A stretch of 64,000 nucleotides of DNA from contig NZ_SUNB01000002.1 of the NCBI RefSeq assembly GCF_007570825.1, positions 806,001 to 870,000 on the forward strand, written 5' to 3'. The DNA comes from Pleionea sediminis (GTDB lineage: Bacteria; Pseudomonadota; Gammaproteobacteria; Enterobacterales; Kangiellaceae). Positions 17,577-27,099 of this stretch are shown here, piece after piece. Position 1 is the stretch's first letter; every line of letters begins with the position of its first letter. The translations under genes were made by a program, and so were the position numbers. The notes under the pieces were generated by a model that saw only the letters and a list, made by a program, of their open reading frames with translations, was not told the DNA's origin and did no database searches.

Positions 17577-19934
17577 TTGAGAACTTATTTAAAGCATAGA
17601 TTAACGAGAAATAGTCATATCTCTAATACACTGTTGCTAAGCGCACTGCTCTTAGCACCATTGGCTATGGCTGAGCAACGATCTGATCTGACCAGCATGA
17701 CAATGGAGGAACTTCTCAATATCGAAGTCTCTGTTGCCTCAAATATTGTCACAGAAGCCCAAAAGCAACCCGTGTCCTTCAGCGCTATATCAAAAGAACA
17801 AATCGAAAATAGCGGAGCTCGTACTCTTAATGAGCTTCTTACAATTTACGTCCCAGGCTACTTTTTAGTTGAAGACCAAGATGACACCATTGCTGGCTTT
17901 AGAGGATTAATACCCGACAATAACTCAAAAGTTCTTATGCTACTTAACGGTATCAACCTTAATACCGAATGGTTTTGGGGGCCTCCTGATGCCATTCTCA
18001 ATGGGCTGGATTTAAATTTCATCGAACGAATTGAAGTTATAAGAGGGCCAGGCTCTGTAACTCTGGGTCAAGGAGCGCTACTTGGCGTTATTAATATTGT
18101 CACCAAGAAAGGAGGAACAGAGAGAGCTAATATTCGATACGAATCAGGAGCAGACGGGCTGACTAAACAAACATTGAGTACACATTTTAAATCCGAAAAC
18201 ACTTCGGCTTTCATTTATGCCAGCATTGGAAAATTTGACGGTACGCCAATGGAGAACCAGGGATGGGCTCAAGTACGATCAGAACAAGGACTTACCGTTT
18301 TTGAAAGAAACCATCACCTGAAACGCTCCGAATACACCAATGTGCTTGCTCATCTAGAAAAAAATGACCTGGAAATCAATTTATTTCAATTTGAACACCA
18401 GAGAGATCTTTATAACTTTTATAGAGATCGCGAGTCTGTCGAACAAAGACTAAGAGGCATCAGTCTATCTTACAAAACCGAGCTGACCGACAATTTGAAC
18501 CTGGCAATTTCAGGAAAACATTTGATCGACGACTACGGCTTATTTTCCCATGGGTATAACATTGAAACTGATGCTCGATTTAATTACGAAGCCTTCGAGA
18601 GTGGCTTTTCATCAATTACGCAATCAATCCCTGGGCTTGCCGATCGCTCTGTAGAACCAGGGCTTTCGATGGGAGGCACTCGAGAAACGAGAAGAGGATT
18701 TAAGGCAATATTAAATTGGAACAACTTCTTTGTTGAAGGTAATCAAGCTGCACTTGGAATTGAATATAATCATTATAATTCAGGCCAACTAGATAGTCGC
18801 GGAAATAACTTCATTATCAACGAAGAAATACAGCGCCTCGGACTTACCAGCGATGGTGCCGGTGGCTTTTTAGCAACAGGTAGCGTCAACGACAATAATG
18901 CATGGGCAAAACCGCATTCGTTCTCAATGAAAAGTGTATTTTTTGAGAATGTTTATTCACTCAATGAATCAACCGATTGGTTTGCAGCATTTCGTTGGGA
19001 CTCTCACCCAAACTGGGGGTCACAAATCACACCTCGTATCGGCGCTTTATTTGCGCTTGATGAAAATCAGTTATTTAGAGTCACTTTCCAAACTGGTTTT
19101 CGTGGAGCGGTTAGCGTCCAATACGGTGGAGGATTTGTTCAGGATGGCTTACTCGCAGAAAGTAATTTTTATGCCGTTAACGAAATAGCAGATACTTTAG
19201 CCGATTTTGATTTTGATGGAGATGGCACAAACGATACCAGGGTGATAAAAAGTGTTGAACCAGAAATGCTCTCCTCTGTTGAAATCGCCTATTCTCGAAA
19301 TACCTCAGACTATAAATTTAATGCGGTACTGTTCCATAATACAGTAGAGGATATTCTTACTGCACAAGCACATCAATATGATGGACTTGCATTTGGTGAC
19401 ACGATTGGAACAGATGATATCGGTACCTGGAATGGCAATTGGTATTATCAAAATCAAGAAGGCGAATTAAAACAGCTTGGTCTTGAGCTAGAAATTGAAT
19501 ATCACCTGGAAAACTGGACGCTAGCTGCCAGTCATGCCAGCGTTAAGGTCACTTCGGCAGATGAAGGAACCATTGGCGTTTACGTGCTACCCAATAAAAA
19601 ACATTCGGCTTACCCCGAAAATGTTACTCGCCTTCATGTTTCGTATTCAACCTCTTCGAGTTTAGGTGAATGGTCATTTAATCTAAACGATCTCTGGTAT
19701 TGGAATTACCACTCTCCTACTCAAGTTAAAGTAGACGGCGCTCACCTCGTTAACTTGGGTGCATCTTTAAACTTCAATTCATTGCCTAACTTAACAACCC
19801 GTTTAACTGTTAAAAACTTATTTGACTCAGACAAACTATATCCGATTACCGGCACCGGTAATTTATTAGGAGCGGAAGGTACACCCAGTACAGAAAATAG
19901 ATCTTGGTGGCTGAGCCTCAACTATTCTTTTTAG
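17577..19934 (+). CDS. TonB-dependent outer-membrane receptor 1
   Basis: An outer-membrane beta-barrel importer driven by TonB. The 785-residue frame has a signal peptide (LLLSALLLAPLAMA, cleavage near residue 32), an EELLNIEV segment of the kind that precedes many receptor plugs, the plug domain (about 55-175, IERIEVIRGPGSVTLGQGA) and a barrel ending in SLNYSF with a terminal aromatic residue. The start is uncertain: the frame opens with TTG at 17577 with no good ribosome site, and the first ATG falls inside the signal peptide. Substrate unknown. It ends 8 bases from the convergent EamA gene. Confidence 0.88.
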   Translation: MRTYLKHRLTRNSHISNTLLLSALLLAPLAMAEQRSDLTSMTMEELLNIEVSVASNIVTEAQKQPVSFSAISKEQIENSGARTLNELLTIYVPGYFLVEDQDDTIAGFRGLIPDNNSKVLMLLNGINLNTEWFWGPPDAILNGLDLNFIERIEVIRGPGSVTLGQGALLGVINIVTKKGGTERANIRYESGADGLTKQTLSTHFKSENTSAFIYASIGKFDGTPMENQGWAQVRSEQGLTVFERNHHLKRSEYTNVLAHLEKNDLEINLFQFEHQRDLYNFYRDRESVEQRLRGISLSYKTELTDNLNLAISGKHLIDDYGLFSHGYNIETDARFNYEAFESGFSSITQSIPGLADRSVEPGLSMGGTRETRRGFKAILNWNNFFVEGNQAALGIEYNHYNSGQLDSRGNNFIINEEIQRLGLTSDGAGGFLATGSVNDNNAWAKPHSFSMKSVFFENVYSLNESTDWFAAFRWDSHPNWGSQITPRIGALFALDENQLFRVTFQTGFRGAVSVQYGGGFVQDGLLAESNFYAVNEIADTLADFDFDGDGTNDTRVIKSVEPEMLSSVEIAYSRNTSDYKFNAVLFHNTVEDILTAQAHQYDGLAFGDTIGTDDIGTWNGNWYYQNQEGELKQLGLELEIEYHLENWTLAASHASVKVTSADEGTIGVYVLPNKKHSAYPENVTRLHVSYSTSSSLGEWSFNLNDLWYWNYHSPTQVKVDGAHLVNLGASLNFNSLPNLTTRLTVKNLFDSDKLYPITGTGNLLGAEGTPSTENRSWWLSLNYSF

Positions 19935-19942
19935 AATAATTA

Positions 19943-20830
19943 TTAAGCTTCTCGCTTTTCAGGGAAAAAGCTAATTAATGCAATCCCCATTAAAATGAGC
20001 AATCCGGATATCAATAAATCGAATCCAATCGATTCGTCTAGTAAAAAATAACCACCAAAGGCAGCAATCAAAGGAACCGACAACTGGCATACAGCAGCCA
20101 AGGTCAATGAAATATTCGGAACAACCACATACCAAATGGCATACCCACATCCCGAAGCAAATGCCCCAGAAATAATCGCTAATAACAGTCCAGAGAATTC
20201 AAGATAGATATCATTAATAAAAAAGATTTGAATAATAAAACAAAATGGAATGCTTAAGATAAAACTTGCTGCTGTTGTATGAATCGGAGAGTTATTTGAC
20301 TTGCCAAAAGCAGTAAAAGCAGCCCATGCAATACCTGCAATAACCATAAATAACAAACCACTGAAAGATGGCCGAGTAGCATCAGGAAGCAACAACACTA
20401 ATAATCCAATTAAAGATAACGTTATACCAAAAACTTCAATGGCTCTAAGCTGTCCCGCTTTAGAAAACTGAATACCCAATAAACAAAACTGTACCGTTGC
20501 AAAAAGAATAAGAGCGCCCGTTGCTGTATTCAACTGAACATAAGCTAAAGAAAAAAATAATGCATAACTAAACAAAGCTATAGCAGCTCGTAAATTTTTC
20601 CATTTGAATGACAAATCTAACTTCGACATTACCTCTTTTTTTCTGCTGACTAAAAGTGTAATAAGAAATAATGTGATAGCACCAGAAAGCAAACGAACGG
20701 AAGTGAAACTAATTGAATCTATAGACTCTTCACCTAAAGCCAACCGACAAAGAATAGAGTTAAACGCAAAAGCCACGAGTGCTATTACACAACCGAAAAA
20801 AACTCCGGGAGAACTTAAAACTTGACGCAT
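19943..20830 (-). CDS. EamA/DMT-family transporter
   Basis: A 295-residue inner-membrane protein with about ten hydrophobic segments arranged as two EamA halves, the layout of drug/metabolite exporters that often release amino acids or other small metabolites. ATG at 20830 is preferred over TTG at 20842; both have weak ribosome sites. It is divergent from the PLP enzyme gene (122 bases between starts), so the two could share regulation. Substrate cannot be inferred, though amino-acid or thiol export would fit the neighbour. Confidence 0.85.
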   Translation of the reverse strand: MRQVLSSPGVFFGCVIALVAFAFNSILCRLALGEESIDSISFTSVRLLSGAITLFLITLLVSRKKEVMSKLDLSFKWKNLRAAIALFSYALFFSLAYVQLNTATGALILFATVQFCLLGIQFSKAGQLRAIEVFGITLSLIGLLVLLLPDATRPSFSGLLFMVIAGIAWAAFTAFGKSNNSPIHTTAASFILSIPFCFIIQIFFINDIYLEFSGLLLAIISGAFASGCGYAIWYVVVPNISLTLAAVCQLSVPLIAAFGGYFLLDESIGFDLLISGLLILMGIALISFFPEKREA

Positions 20831-20861
20831 AAATCGCCACAAAGGTCAGGTTTAAAGTGAG

Positions 20862-20889
20862 TTGTATAGCGCATAAACTTAGGTAGAAT
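20862..20889 (+). promoter_or_regulatory. Candidate promoter of the PLP enzyme gene
   Basis: TTGTAT (20862-20867) and TAGAAT (20884-20889) are separated by 16 bases, and the start codon lies 63 bases downstream. The -35 match is moderate. Confidence 0.35.
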
Positions 20890-20952
20890 TCTTTTTAATT
20901 TTGTTTATCATAACGAAAACCAACCTTTTAAAGAAGAGCATTAAGGCGAGTA

Positions 20953-22068
20953 ATGAAAAAAGAATTAAAAACATCGACCAAAGTTGTACACGCAGGAACC
21001 AGTACCTCTAATCAAGGTACTTCGATAAATAGTAATCCGATATTCACCAGCGCTTTTCACCTGAAAGGCAACATCGAAAACGCTTCACACCAATATGCAC
21101 GATTTCATAATCCAACCTGGGATGCGCTTGAAAATGCTATAGGTGATATTGAAGGCGGTAAAGTACTGATATTTCCATCGGGAATGGCTGCCATCGCAGC
21201 AACTTTTATGGCGCTTGTCTCATCCGGTGATAGGATTTTACTCCAAGCCGATGGCTACTATGCGACTCGTGCTTTTACAGAGAACTATTTGAAAAAATTT
21301 GGCGTAGAAATTCATGCCGTTAAAACGTGTGATTTGCCTGAACAAGATTTCTCAAAATATAAGCTGACTTTTATTGAATCACCCAGTAACCCTCTCCTCG
21401 ATGTCATCGATATTCGTCAGTTAGCAAAACACATTCATCGTGCAGGAGGTTTGCTGGCCATTGATAACACGACCATGACACCTTTAGGTCAAAATCCACT
21501 CTCTCTAGGAGCAGACATTTCTGTTTGCTCAGATACCAAAGCACTTAATGGACACAGCGATGTTTTATTTGGACATATCGCGACAAACGATGACGATATT
21601 TTCCAAGAAATAGAACTGTGGCGAAAGCTTTCAGGAAGCATACCTGGTCCGATGGAAACCTGGTTGGTTCATAGGGGATTCTCCAGTTTGGATATGAGAT
21701 TAGAAAGAATGGTTTCCAACGCAGAAAAAATAGCCCAACAACTAGTCGATCATCCCGCTATTAAAAGTGTGCGTTACCCAGGGCTTAAAACCGATCCTTC
21801 ATTTAAAATTGCACAACAACAAATGAACATGATGGGGTTTATTATCAGTTTTGATTTAGAAACTCAAAAATCTGCTGAATTGTTTTTGAGCCGATTAAAT
21901 CTGATAACCGAAGCAACCAGTTTTGGCGGTATGCATACCATGGTCGAAAGACGAGCACGTTGGGGAACAGACAACGTATCAGAGGGACTTATTCGATTAA
22001 GTGTTGGTTGTGAAAATTCAAATGATTTAATTAGCGATATTGAAAATGCTCTCAAGGATCTCAAGTAA
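20953..22068 (+). CDS. PLP-dependent trans-sulfuration enzyme (cystathionine gamma-synthase/lyase family)
   Basis: A 371-residue cytoplasmic enzyme of the Cys/Met metabolism PLP family. Visible landmarks are the substrate/PLP region YARFHNPT, FPSGMAAI for phosphate binding, IESPSNPLLDVIDI, the PLP-contacting Asp in AIDNTT, and Lys196 in SDTKALNGHSD, where most relatives have TKYIGGHSD. The C-terminal SFGGMHTMVE and LIRLSVGCEN segments are typical. It could be a cystathionine gamma-synthase, gamma-lyase or methionine gamma-lyase; the sequence alone does not decide. AAGG lies nine bases before the ATG. The divergent EamA exporter could handle its substrate or product. Confidence 0.85.
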   Translation: MKKELKTSTKVVHAGTSTSNQGTSINSNPIFTSAFHLKGNIENASHQYARFHNPTWDALENAIGDIEGGKVLIFPSGMAAIAATFMALVSSGDRILLQADGYYATRAFTENYLKKFGVEIHAVKTCDLPEQDFSKYKLTFIESPSNPLLDVIDIRQLAKHIHRAGGLLAIDNTTMTPLGQNPLSLGADISVCSDTKALNGHSDVLFGHIATNDDDIFQEIELWRKLSGSIPGPMETWLVHRGFSSLDMRLERMVSNAEKIAQQLVDHPAIKSVRYPGLKTDPSFKIAQQQMNMMGFIISFDLETQKSAELFLSRLNLITEATSFGGMHTMVERRARWGTDNVSEGLIRLSVGCENSNDLISDIENALKDLK

Positions 22069-22286
22069 GCGATTTCTGCCACCGCATATTTCCTTTCGAG
22101 ATTTAGCTACCTAAGAGATCTCACTAAAAACTTCAAACGAAATTTGAATTAATTCATTTATAGATATTTGCGTCAAAATAATGGCGCAATACTTTTAAAT
22201 AATTAGACATAGACAAAGCTTTTGCAAAACTCAAGAAATAAACTAAGTTTATGATGATACTAAAAAAAATTTCTTGGAGAAAAGCA

Positions 22287-24611
22287 ATGGGAAGACTTGT
22301 AAAAACCAAACTTGCTGCAGTAACAACCAGCTTAATTTTGTCATCATCTTTTGCATCAGCAAGCGATGAAGATCTCGGAAACATATCATTAGAAGATTTA
22401 TTGAATATTGATGTAACGGTTCAAAAGCGTGTAGAAAAAATCATTGACGTTCCCGTTGCAACAACGGTTCTACAAAAGGACCAAATCAATAACTCTTTCA
22501 CTTATAATCTCGAGGGCATTCAAGCGTATTTGCCCTCAGTTAGCTACCGAAAAGGAACAACCACTCGAAACTCAGCGGTTACTGTTCGAGGTATTGGAAC
22601 AATCTCATTCAGTATCGCAGCAGAACCCAGTGTATCAACATTGGTTGATGGTGTTGTTTTAGGGCGTTCCGGACAAGCCTTTGCTGATTTATATAATATT
22701 GAGCGAGTTGAATTACTCCGCGGACCTCAAGGCATGCTTTTCGGAAAGAACGCTTCAGCCGGTGTGGTGCACGTCATTACAGAAAGTCCTAAAGAAAAAT
22801 TCTCAGGCCTTTTTGACTCTACCGTCTATCAAGACAATGAATATCGAACGTTGATGAGAGTTACTGGTGGACTAACTGATGACACTCGCGCCAGTATCTC
22901 ACTTCTTAAAGGCCAGTTTGGTGGTTATATTGAAAACGTTTATAACAATGAAAAAGTAAACGGGTACGACAGAACCGCATTTCGTGCGAAGCTTGACTAT
23001 GACATTGATAGCGATACAACGGCAAAATTCATCATGGAGTATTACAATGCCGATGATGATTGTTGTGCCGACTTAGAAGGCCTACCCAGCGGTCGAAATC
23101 CAGCTTCAGAAGCGGCACCAAATAGTAACGGAGTAGTAGGCAACAATGCTGACATCGATTTGGATCAACGTTTTGTCGATCACGACTTTGAAACTCGGAC
23201 GGTCGAAAAATCAAATTCATTCTCCGTCCAGATTGATAAAAAGATCGGTGACTTTGACTTAACTTCGATAACTGCTCACCGTGTTTGGAAAAATACGGAG
23301 TATCGAGAAGGTGACTTTACTTCCATTGCCGGAGATTCCGATCAACCCGTATTTGGAGTACCTTTCCAGCTTCACGATATTGGCCCACAAGAATGGCGCC
23401 AAACTTCGGAAGAGTTACGAATCGCTTCACCCCAAGATGAAGCGCTTGTTTATCAAGTCGGTTTATTTATCTGGAACATGAAGTCCGAGCGAAACTTTAC
23501 TCGATTTGCCAGTTGCCAAAACAATGCTGGACAAAACGATGACATACTTGCAGCGAATCCTGGTTTAACCTGTAATGCGAATGACATCGTCGACGCTACA
23601 GCTTATATGGCCACGGAGTTTGATAACATTGCATTATTCGGTGATGGAAAGTTCAACCTAAACGACTCAATGCGAATTTTATTTGGTCTTCGATACACTA
23701 TTGATGACGTCGAATTTCGCCACAACCGAATTAATAATGATCCCTTTGGCCGTCTTGGGGTTGGTGTAAGAAATGCGGCTAATAACACAAACTTTCAAGG
23801 AGCAAATGAAGAAACCAATTTTTCTGCCAAGTTAGGTTATCAGCTTGATATCAATAAGAGCAGCCGTGTATACATAACCGCTCAACAAGGTTATAAAGGC
23901 CCTGGCTACAATGTCTTCTATAACATGGCCGAAAAAGACACTGCAGAAATTGGCCCAGAAGAGTCAGTTGCTATCGAACTAGGATATAAACTTCAAAAAG
24001 GTGGTTTTCTACTAACGACTGCACTATTTCAAACCACTTACGAGGGATTCCAAGCCAATAACTTTGATACCTCAGGTGGAACAACCATTACTCGCTTAAC
24101 TAACGCTGGTGATGTTGAAACCTCTGGTGTAGAGGCAGACTTTGTGTGGCAAATTTCGGAAGACTTTCGATTAAACGGCGGCATTGCTATAACCGATGCG
24201 AAAATTGATAAGTTTAACTGCCCAGTTGGTGAAGTGTGTAGTGATCGTTCCGGCCTCGATGTACCATTTTCTCCCGATTTAAAATACAATTTTACCGGAA
24301 CTTATCAGTTACCCATGGGTGCGGATAAATGGGTATTTGCCGGTTCTTACATCTATACCGATGAACAACAATCCGATCTTCCATCGAATACCGGCGATTT
24401 TAACCCCGCAGCATTATTACCAGACTATTCAATCTTCAATGGTATGATTAGCTATTCGATGAATAACGATAATATGAGAGTTTCTTTAGTTGCTAAAAAC
24501 TTATTTGATGAGAAGTTTGCTGTGACTTACAGTGGTGATGGTTTCCGCTATCAAATCCCGCGCATGGCTGATCGGCACTTTGGCCTCTCATTCCGAGCAA
24601 AATTTAAATAA
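22287..24611 (+). CDS. TonB-dependent outer-membrane receptor 2
   Basis: A 774-residue TonB receptor. ATG 22287 is chosen because GGAG lies seven bases upstream and it gives a clean signal peptide (MGRLVKTKLAAVTTSLILSS, cleaved near ASA-SDE); in-frame ATGs at 22251 and 22254 lack a site. An EDLLNIDVTVQKR segment precedes the plug domain (RGIGTISFS, VELLRGPQGMLFGKNAS), and the barrel ends in HFGLSFRAKFK. It resembles receptors of the broad family found in sphingomonads and Caulobacter that import plant or algal small molecules, but the ligand is unknown. It is not similar enough to receptor 1 to be a recent duplicate. Confidence 0.9.
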   Translation: MGRLVKTKLAAVTTSLILSSSFASASDEDLGNISLEDLLNIDVTVQKRVEKIIDVPVATTVLQKDQINNSFTYNLEGIQAYLPSVSYRKGTTTRNSAVTVRGIGTISFSIAAEPSVSTLVDGVVLGRSGQAFADLYNIERVELLRGPQGMLFGKNASAGVVHVITESPKEKFSGLFDSTVYQDNEYRTLMRVTGGLTDDTRASISLLKGQFGGYIENVYNNEKVNGYDRTAFRAKLDYDIDSDTTAKFIMEYYNADDDCCADLEGLPSGRNPASEAAPNSNGVVGNNADIDLDQRFVDHDFETRTVEKSNSFSVQIDKKIGDFDLTSITAHRVWKNTEYREGDFTSIAGDSDQPVFGVPFQLHDIGPQEWRQTSEELRIASPQDEALVYQVGLFIWNMKSERNFTRFASCQNNAGQNDDILAANPGLTCNANDIVDATAYMATEFDNIALFGDGKFNLNDSMRILFGLRYTIDDVEFRHNRINNDPFGRLGVGVRNAANNTNFQGANEETNFSAKLGYQLDINKSSRVYITAQQGYKGPGYNVFYNMAEKDTAEIGPEESVAIELGYKLQKGGFLLTTALFQTTYEGFQANNFDTSGGTTITRLTNAGDVETSGVEADFVWQISEDFRLNGGIAITDAKIDKFNCPVGEVCSDRSGLDVPFSPDLKYNFTGTYQLPMGADKWVFAGSYIYTDEQQSDLPSNTGDFNPAALLPDYSIFNGMISYSMNNDNMRVSLVAKNLFDEKFAVTYSGDGFRYQIPRMADRHFGLSFRAKFK

Positions 24612-24631
24612 TCAAAATAGAGATGTCCATT

Positions 24632-24658
24632 AAAAAAGGTGGCTAAGCCACCTTTTTT
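24632..24658. terminator. Bidirectional terminator between TonB receptor 2 and DUF924 gene
   Basis: A 6-bp GC stem (GGTGGC / GCCACC, 24638-24652) with a 3-nt loop is extended by six A and six T residues on either side, so it serves both converging transcripts. Confidence 0.88.
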
Positions 24659-24705
24659 ATTTGGAATAATTAATTTTCTAAAACTTGATCGAGGTATTTA
24701 TAGAT

Positions 24706-25245
24706 TTAGAAACTAGAACCGGGCTCTTGTAAAAATTCCACCTCTTCAGCCGTCGACTCTCTTCCTAAAACAATATTTCGGTGTGGATATCGACCAAAAC
24801 GATCAATGATTGCTTTATGACGCATTTCAAAATCCAGATTCCCTTCTAATCCAGGTTCAGAAAATAGCTCTACGGCTTTTTCGTGAATCACTTTTGATTC
24901 ACTGTGCATAAAAGGCATATAAAGAAACAAACGTTGATGTGTTTCTAACTTTTTATCGTCACCACAATTTATTGCTTCCTGACTCAAAACAAGCGCAACC
25001 GTATCGAAAAGAAATGATTTGGCATTGTTTCTGTAGATGTTTCTAGAGAATTGATCGAGCACAATGATTTCGGCAAGCCTGCCCTTGGGAGTCACTCGCC
25101 ACTCATACAACTCACCTAATGTTGCTGCCGTATGAACATGTCCAAACCGTTCCGTAATCAGCCGATCAAATTCATTACTTTTTTGCCACCAACTTTTTGG
25201 TTCGATTTCATCAAACCAAAAATTCAGTACTTCAGAATAGTTCAA
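24706..25245 (-). CDS. DUF924 family protein
   Basis: A 179-residue cytoplasmic protein with the DUF924 hallmarks: VLNFWFDE at the start, WWQKSNEFDRLITERFG, GRLAEIIVLDQFSRNIYR, and RHKAIIDRFGRYPHRN near the end. The fold is predicted helical (TPR-like) and the function is unknown. Its ATG is three bases after the motB stop, so it is translated from the motA-motB transcript, which is an unusual partner for this family. Confidence 0.88.
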   Translation of the reverse strand: MNYSEVLNFWFDEIEPKSWWQKSNEFDRLITERFGHVHTAATLGELYEWRVTPKGRLAEIIVLDQFSRNIYRNNAKSFLFDTVALVLSQEAINCGDDKKLETHQRLFLYMPFMHSESKVIHEKAVELFSEPGLEGNLDFEMRHKAIIDRFGRYPHRNIVLGRESTAEEVEFLQEPGSSF

Positions 25246-25248
25246 ACG

Positions 25249-26094
25249 TTAATCCTCATCAGTAAATTGCCCGGCAGCTTCTTCTATTGCATCCGAAATG
25301 TTCTGCTTTAAGACAATAATTGCAATTCGACGATTGATCGGACTGGTTGGATGCTCCTTATCAAATAAAACAGAGTCAGCAAATCCTTCGACACGAGCAA
25401 TTTTTTCGCCAGGGATCCCACCTCGAGTTAAAGCACGACGAGCGGCATTGGCACGATCAGCCGATAACTCCCAATTTCCATAATTACCTAAATCAAATGG
25501 CGTTGCATCAGTATGGCCAGTAATACTTAATTTATTTGGTACTTTTTTTAACACATCTGCTAAGCCATATAAAATCCTACGCGAGTATACCTTTAATTCA
25601 CTACTTCCGCTGTCAAACATTGGACGCTTATCTTTATCAACAATTTGAATTCGCAGTCCGTTTGGCGTTATATCAATTATAATTTGTTCTTTGAATGCGG
25701 CAAATGCATCGCTCGTATCAACAAGCTCTTCCAGTTGCGTTTGTAATTGATTTAAGCGTTCGCGCTCTTGCTGTTCCGCAAGATCTTCAATGTCATCTTC
25801 CGTAATTTTTGGATCTTTCAGATTGATAATGGCATCGTTTGCACCACCCTCACCGATTGGAATACTTTTGGAGCCAGGAGTTGCGGAGGTCCCGGCAGGA
25901 TCATTAAAATATCCAGAAATCGCTTGCTTTTGTTCTTGATCAGTATTGCCCATTAGCCACAACAACAGAAAAAATGCCATCATTGCGGTCGCAAAATCGG
26001 CAAACGCGACTTTCCAACTGCCGCCATGAAAGTCATGACGTCCTTTTTTAACTTTCTTAACAATAATTGGACGTTTGGACTCCGCAGGATCCAT
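25249..26094 (-). CDS. motB: Flagellar stator protein MotB
   Basis: MotB anchors the proton-driven stator to peptidoglycan. The 281-residue protein has a basic cytoplasmic N-terminus, one membrane helix (about residues 28-48) with the proton-carrying Asp in FADFATAMMAFF, a linker with a possible plug helix, and an OmpA-like peptidoglycan-binding domain (about 145-265, ITGHTDATPF and ELSADRANAARRAL). It starts five bases after motA. No other flagellar structural gene is in the window. Confidence 0.94.
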   Translation of the reverse strand: MDPAESKRPIIVKKVKKGRHDFHGGSWKVAFADFATAMMAFFLLLWLMGNTDQEQKQAISGYFNDPAGTSATPGSKSIPIGEGGANDAIINLKDPKITEDDIEDLAEQQERERLNQLQTQLEELVDTSDAFAAFKEQIIIDITPNGLRIQIVDKDKRPMFDSGSSELKVYSRRILYGLADVLKKVPNKLSITGHTDATPFDLGNYGNWELSADRANAARRALTRGGIPGEKIARVEGFADSVLFDKEHPTSPINRRIAIIVLKQNISDAIEEAAGQFTDED

Positions 26095-26099
26095 AACAA

Positions 26100-26951
26100 T
26101 TAACGCCCCCTGATTCGCTGCTCAAGCTCTTCAAAAGAAGGTCGAACTTTCTGATATAAAGTTTTGCGTCCAAACTCTATGGCAACTTGCGGTGGTGTTC
26201 CGTTAACGGTAGCGATAATGCAAGCTTTAATGCACTCATAAAACTTACTGTCTTCAGTTGCTCGATACTCTAATGCTTGAGATAAAGGTCCGACAAATCC
26301 ATAGGCCAAAATTATTCCGAGAAAAGTTCCAACGAGAGCTGCTGCAACGTGAACACCTATTTCTTCTGGCGGGCCACCCAATGATTGCATAGTAATCACA
26401 ATACCCAAGACAGCGGCAACAATACCAAATCCAGGCAGTGCATCAGCGACTTTTCCTAACGCCATACTCGGTGCGACTTCTTCGTGATGGTGAGTATCCA
26501 ACTCAGTTTCCATAAGATTCTCTAATTCATAGGCTGTCATATCACCGATAATCATGAGCCTTAAATAATCGCAGATAAATTCTATCGCTTTATGATTTTT
26601 CCGGAGCAAAGGATATTTATTAAAAATTCGACTTTCTTTAGGAGACTCAATATGAGCTTCAATAGCGATAAGACCTTCTTTTCGCATAACATTAAACAAA
26701 TCAAACATCATTGATAAGAGTTCGAGATAAACAAACTTACTGTAGGGAGAACCAGTTAATAATGAAGGTAATTTACGAAAAACATCGGCCGTTACTTTTA
26801 CTGGATTAGCAATCACAAAAGCTCCAAAAGCAGCACCACCAATTATGATTAGCTCAAAGGGTTGCCACAATGCCAGTAGCTGGCCGTGAGACAGCACATA
26901 TCCACCGAGCACAGAAACTATGACAATGATGGCGCCAATCAACAGTGGCAT
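26100..26951 (-). CDS. motA: Flagellar stator protein MotA
   Basis: MotA forms the ring around MotB and pushes on FliG. The 283-residue protein has four membrane helices: two at the N-terminus (about 4-22 and 30-50) and two after the cytoplasmic loop (about 170-192 and 202-222, with VADALPGFGIVAAVLGI carrying the conserved Pro). The charged loop contains RKEGLIAIEAHIE, with the Arg/Glu positions that contact the rotor. Motif and length suit the proton-driven class. Motility of the host is therefore likely. Confidence 0.95.
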   Translation of the reverse strand: MPLLIGAIIVIVSVLGGYVLSHGQLLALWQPFELIIIGGAAFGAFVIANPVKVTADVFRKLPSLLTGSPYSKFVYLELLSMMFDLFNVMRKEGLIAIEAHIESPKESRIFNKYPLLRKNHKAIEFICDYLRLMIIGDMTAYELENLMETELDTHHHEEVAPSMALGKVADALPGFGIVAAVLGIVITMQSLGGPPEEIGVHVAAALVGTFLGIILAYGFVGPLSQALEYRATEDSKFYECIKACIIATVNGTPPQVAIEFGRKTLYQKVRPSFEELEQRIRGR

Positions 26952-27099
26952 CTAATATCTCCCGCGTTTCTTATATTATTCAAGTCGCTGAATTAACTAT
27001 AGAATATCTTGGTGTGTTCGCGAGTTCTGCTGGAAAAAAATGGTTAAAATTGCATGACTGAGGTAGAATTTACGGCTTTTAGCATCACAGAAACATTAC

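Noticed and set aside
17400-22286. Fur boxes in front of the two TonB receptor genes
   Set aside because: No clear GATAATGATAATCATTATC-like pattern was seen in either upstream region.
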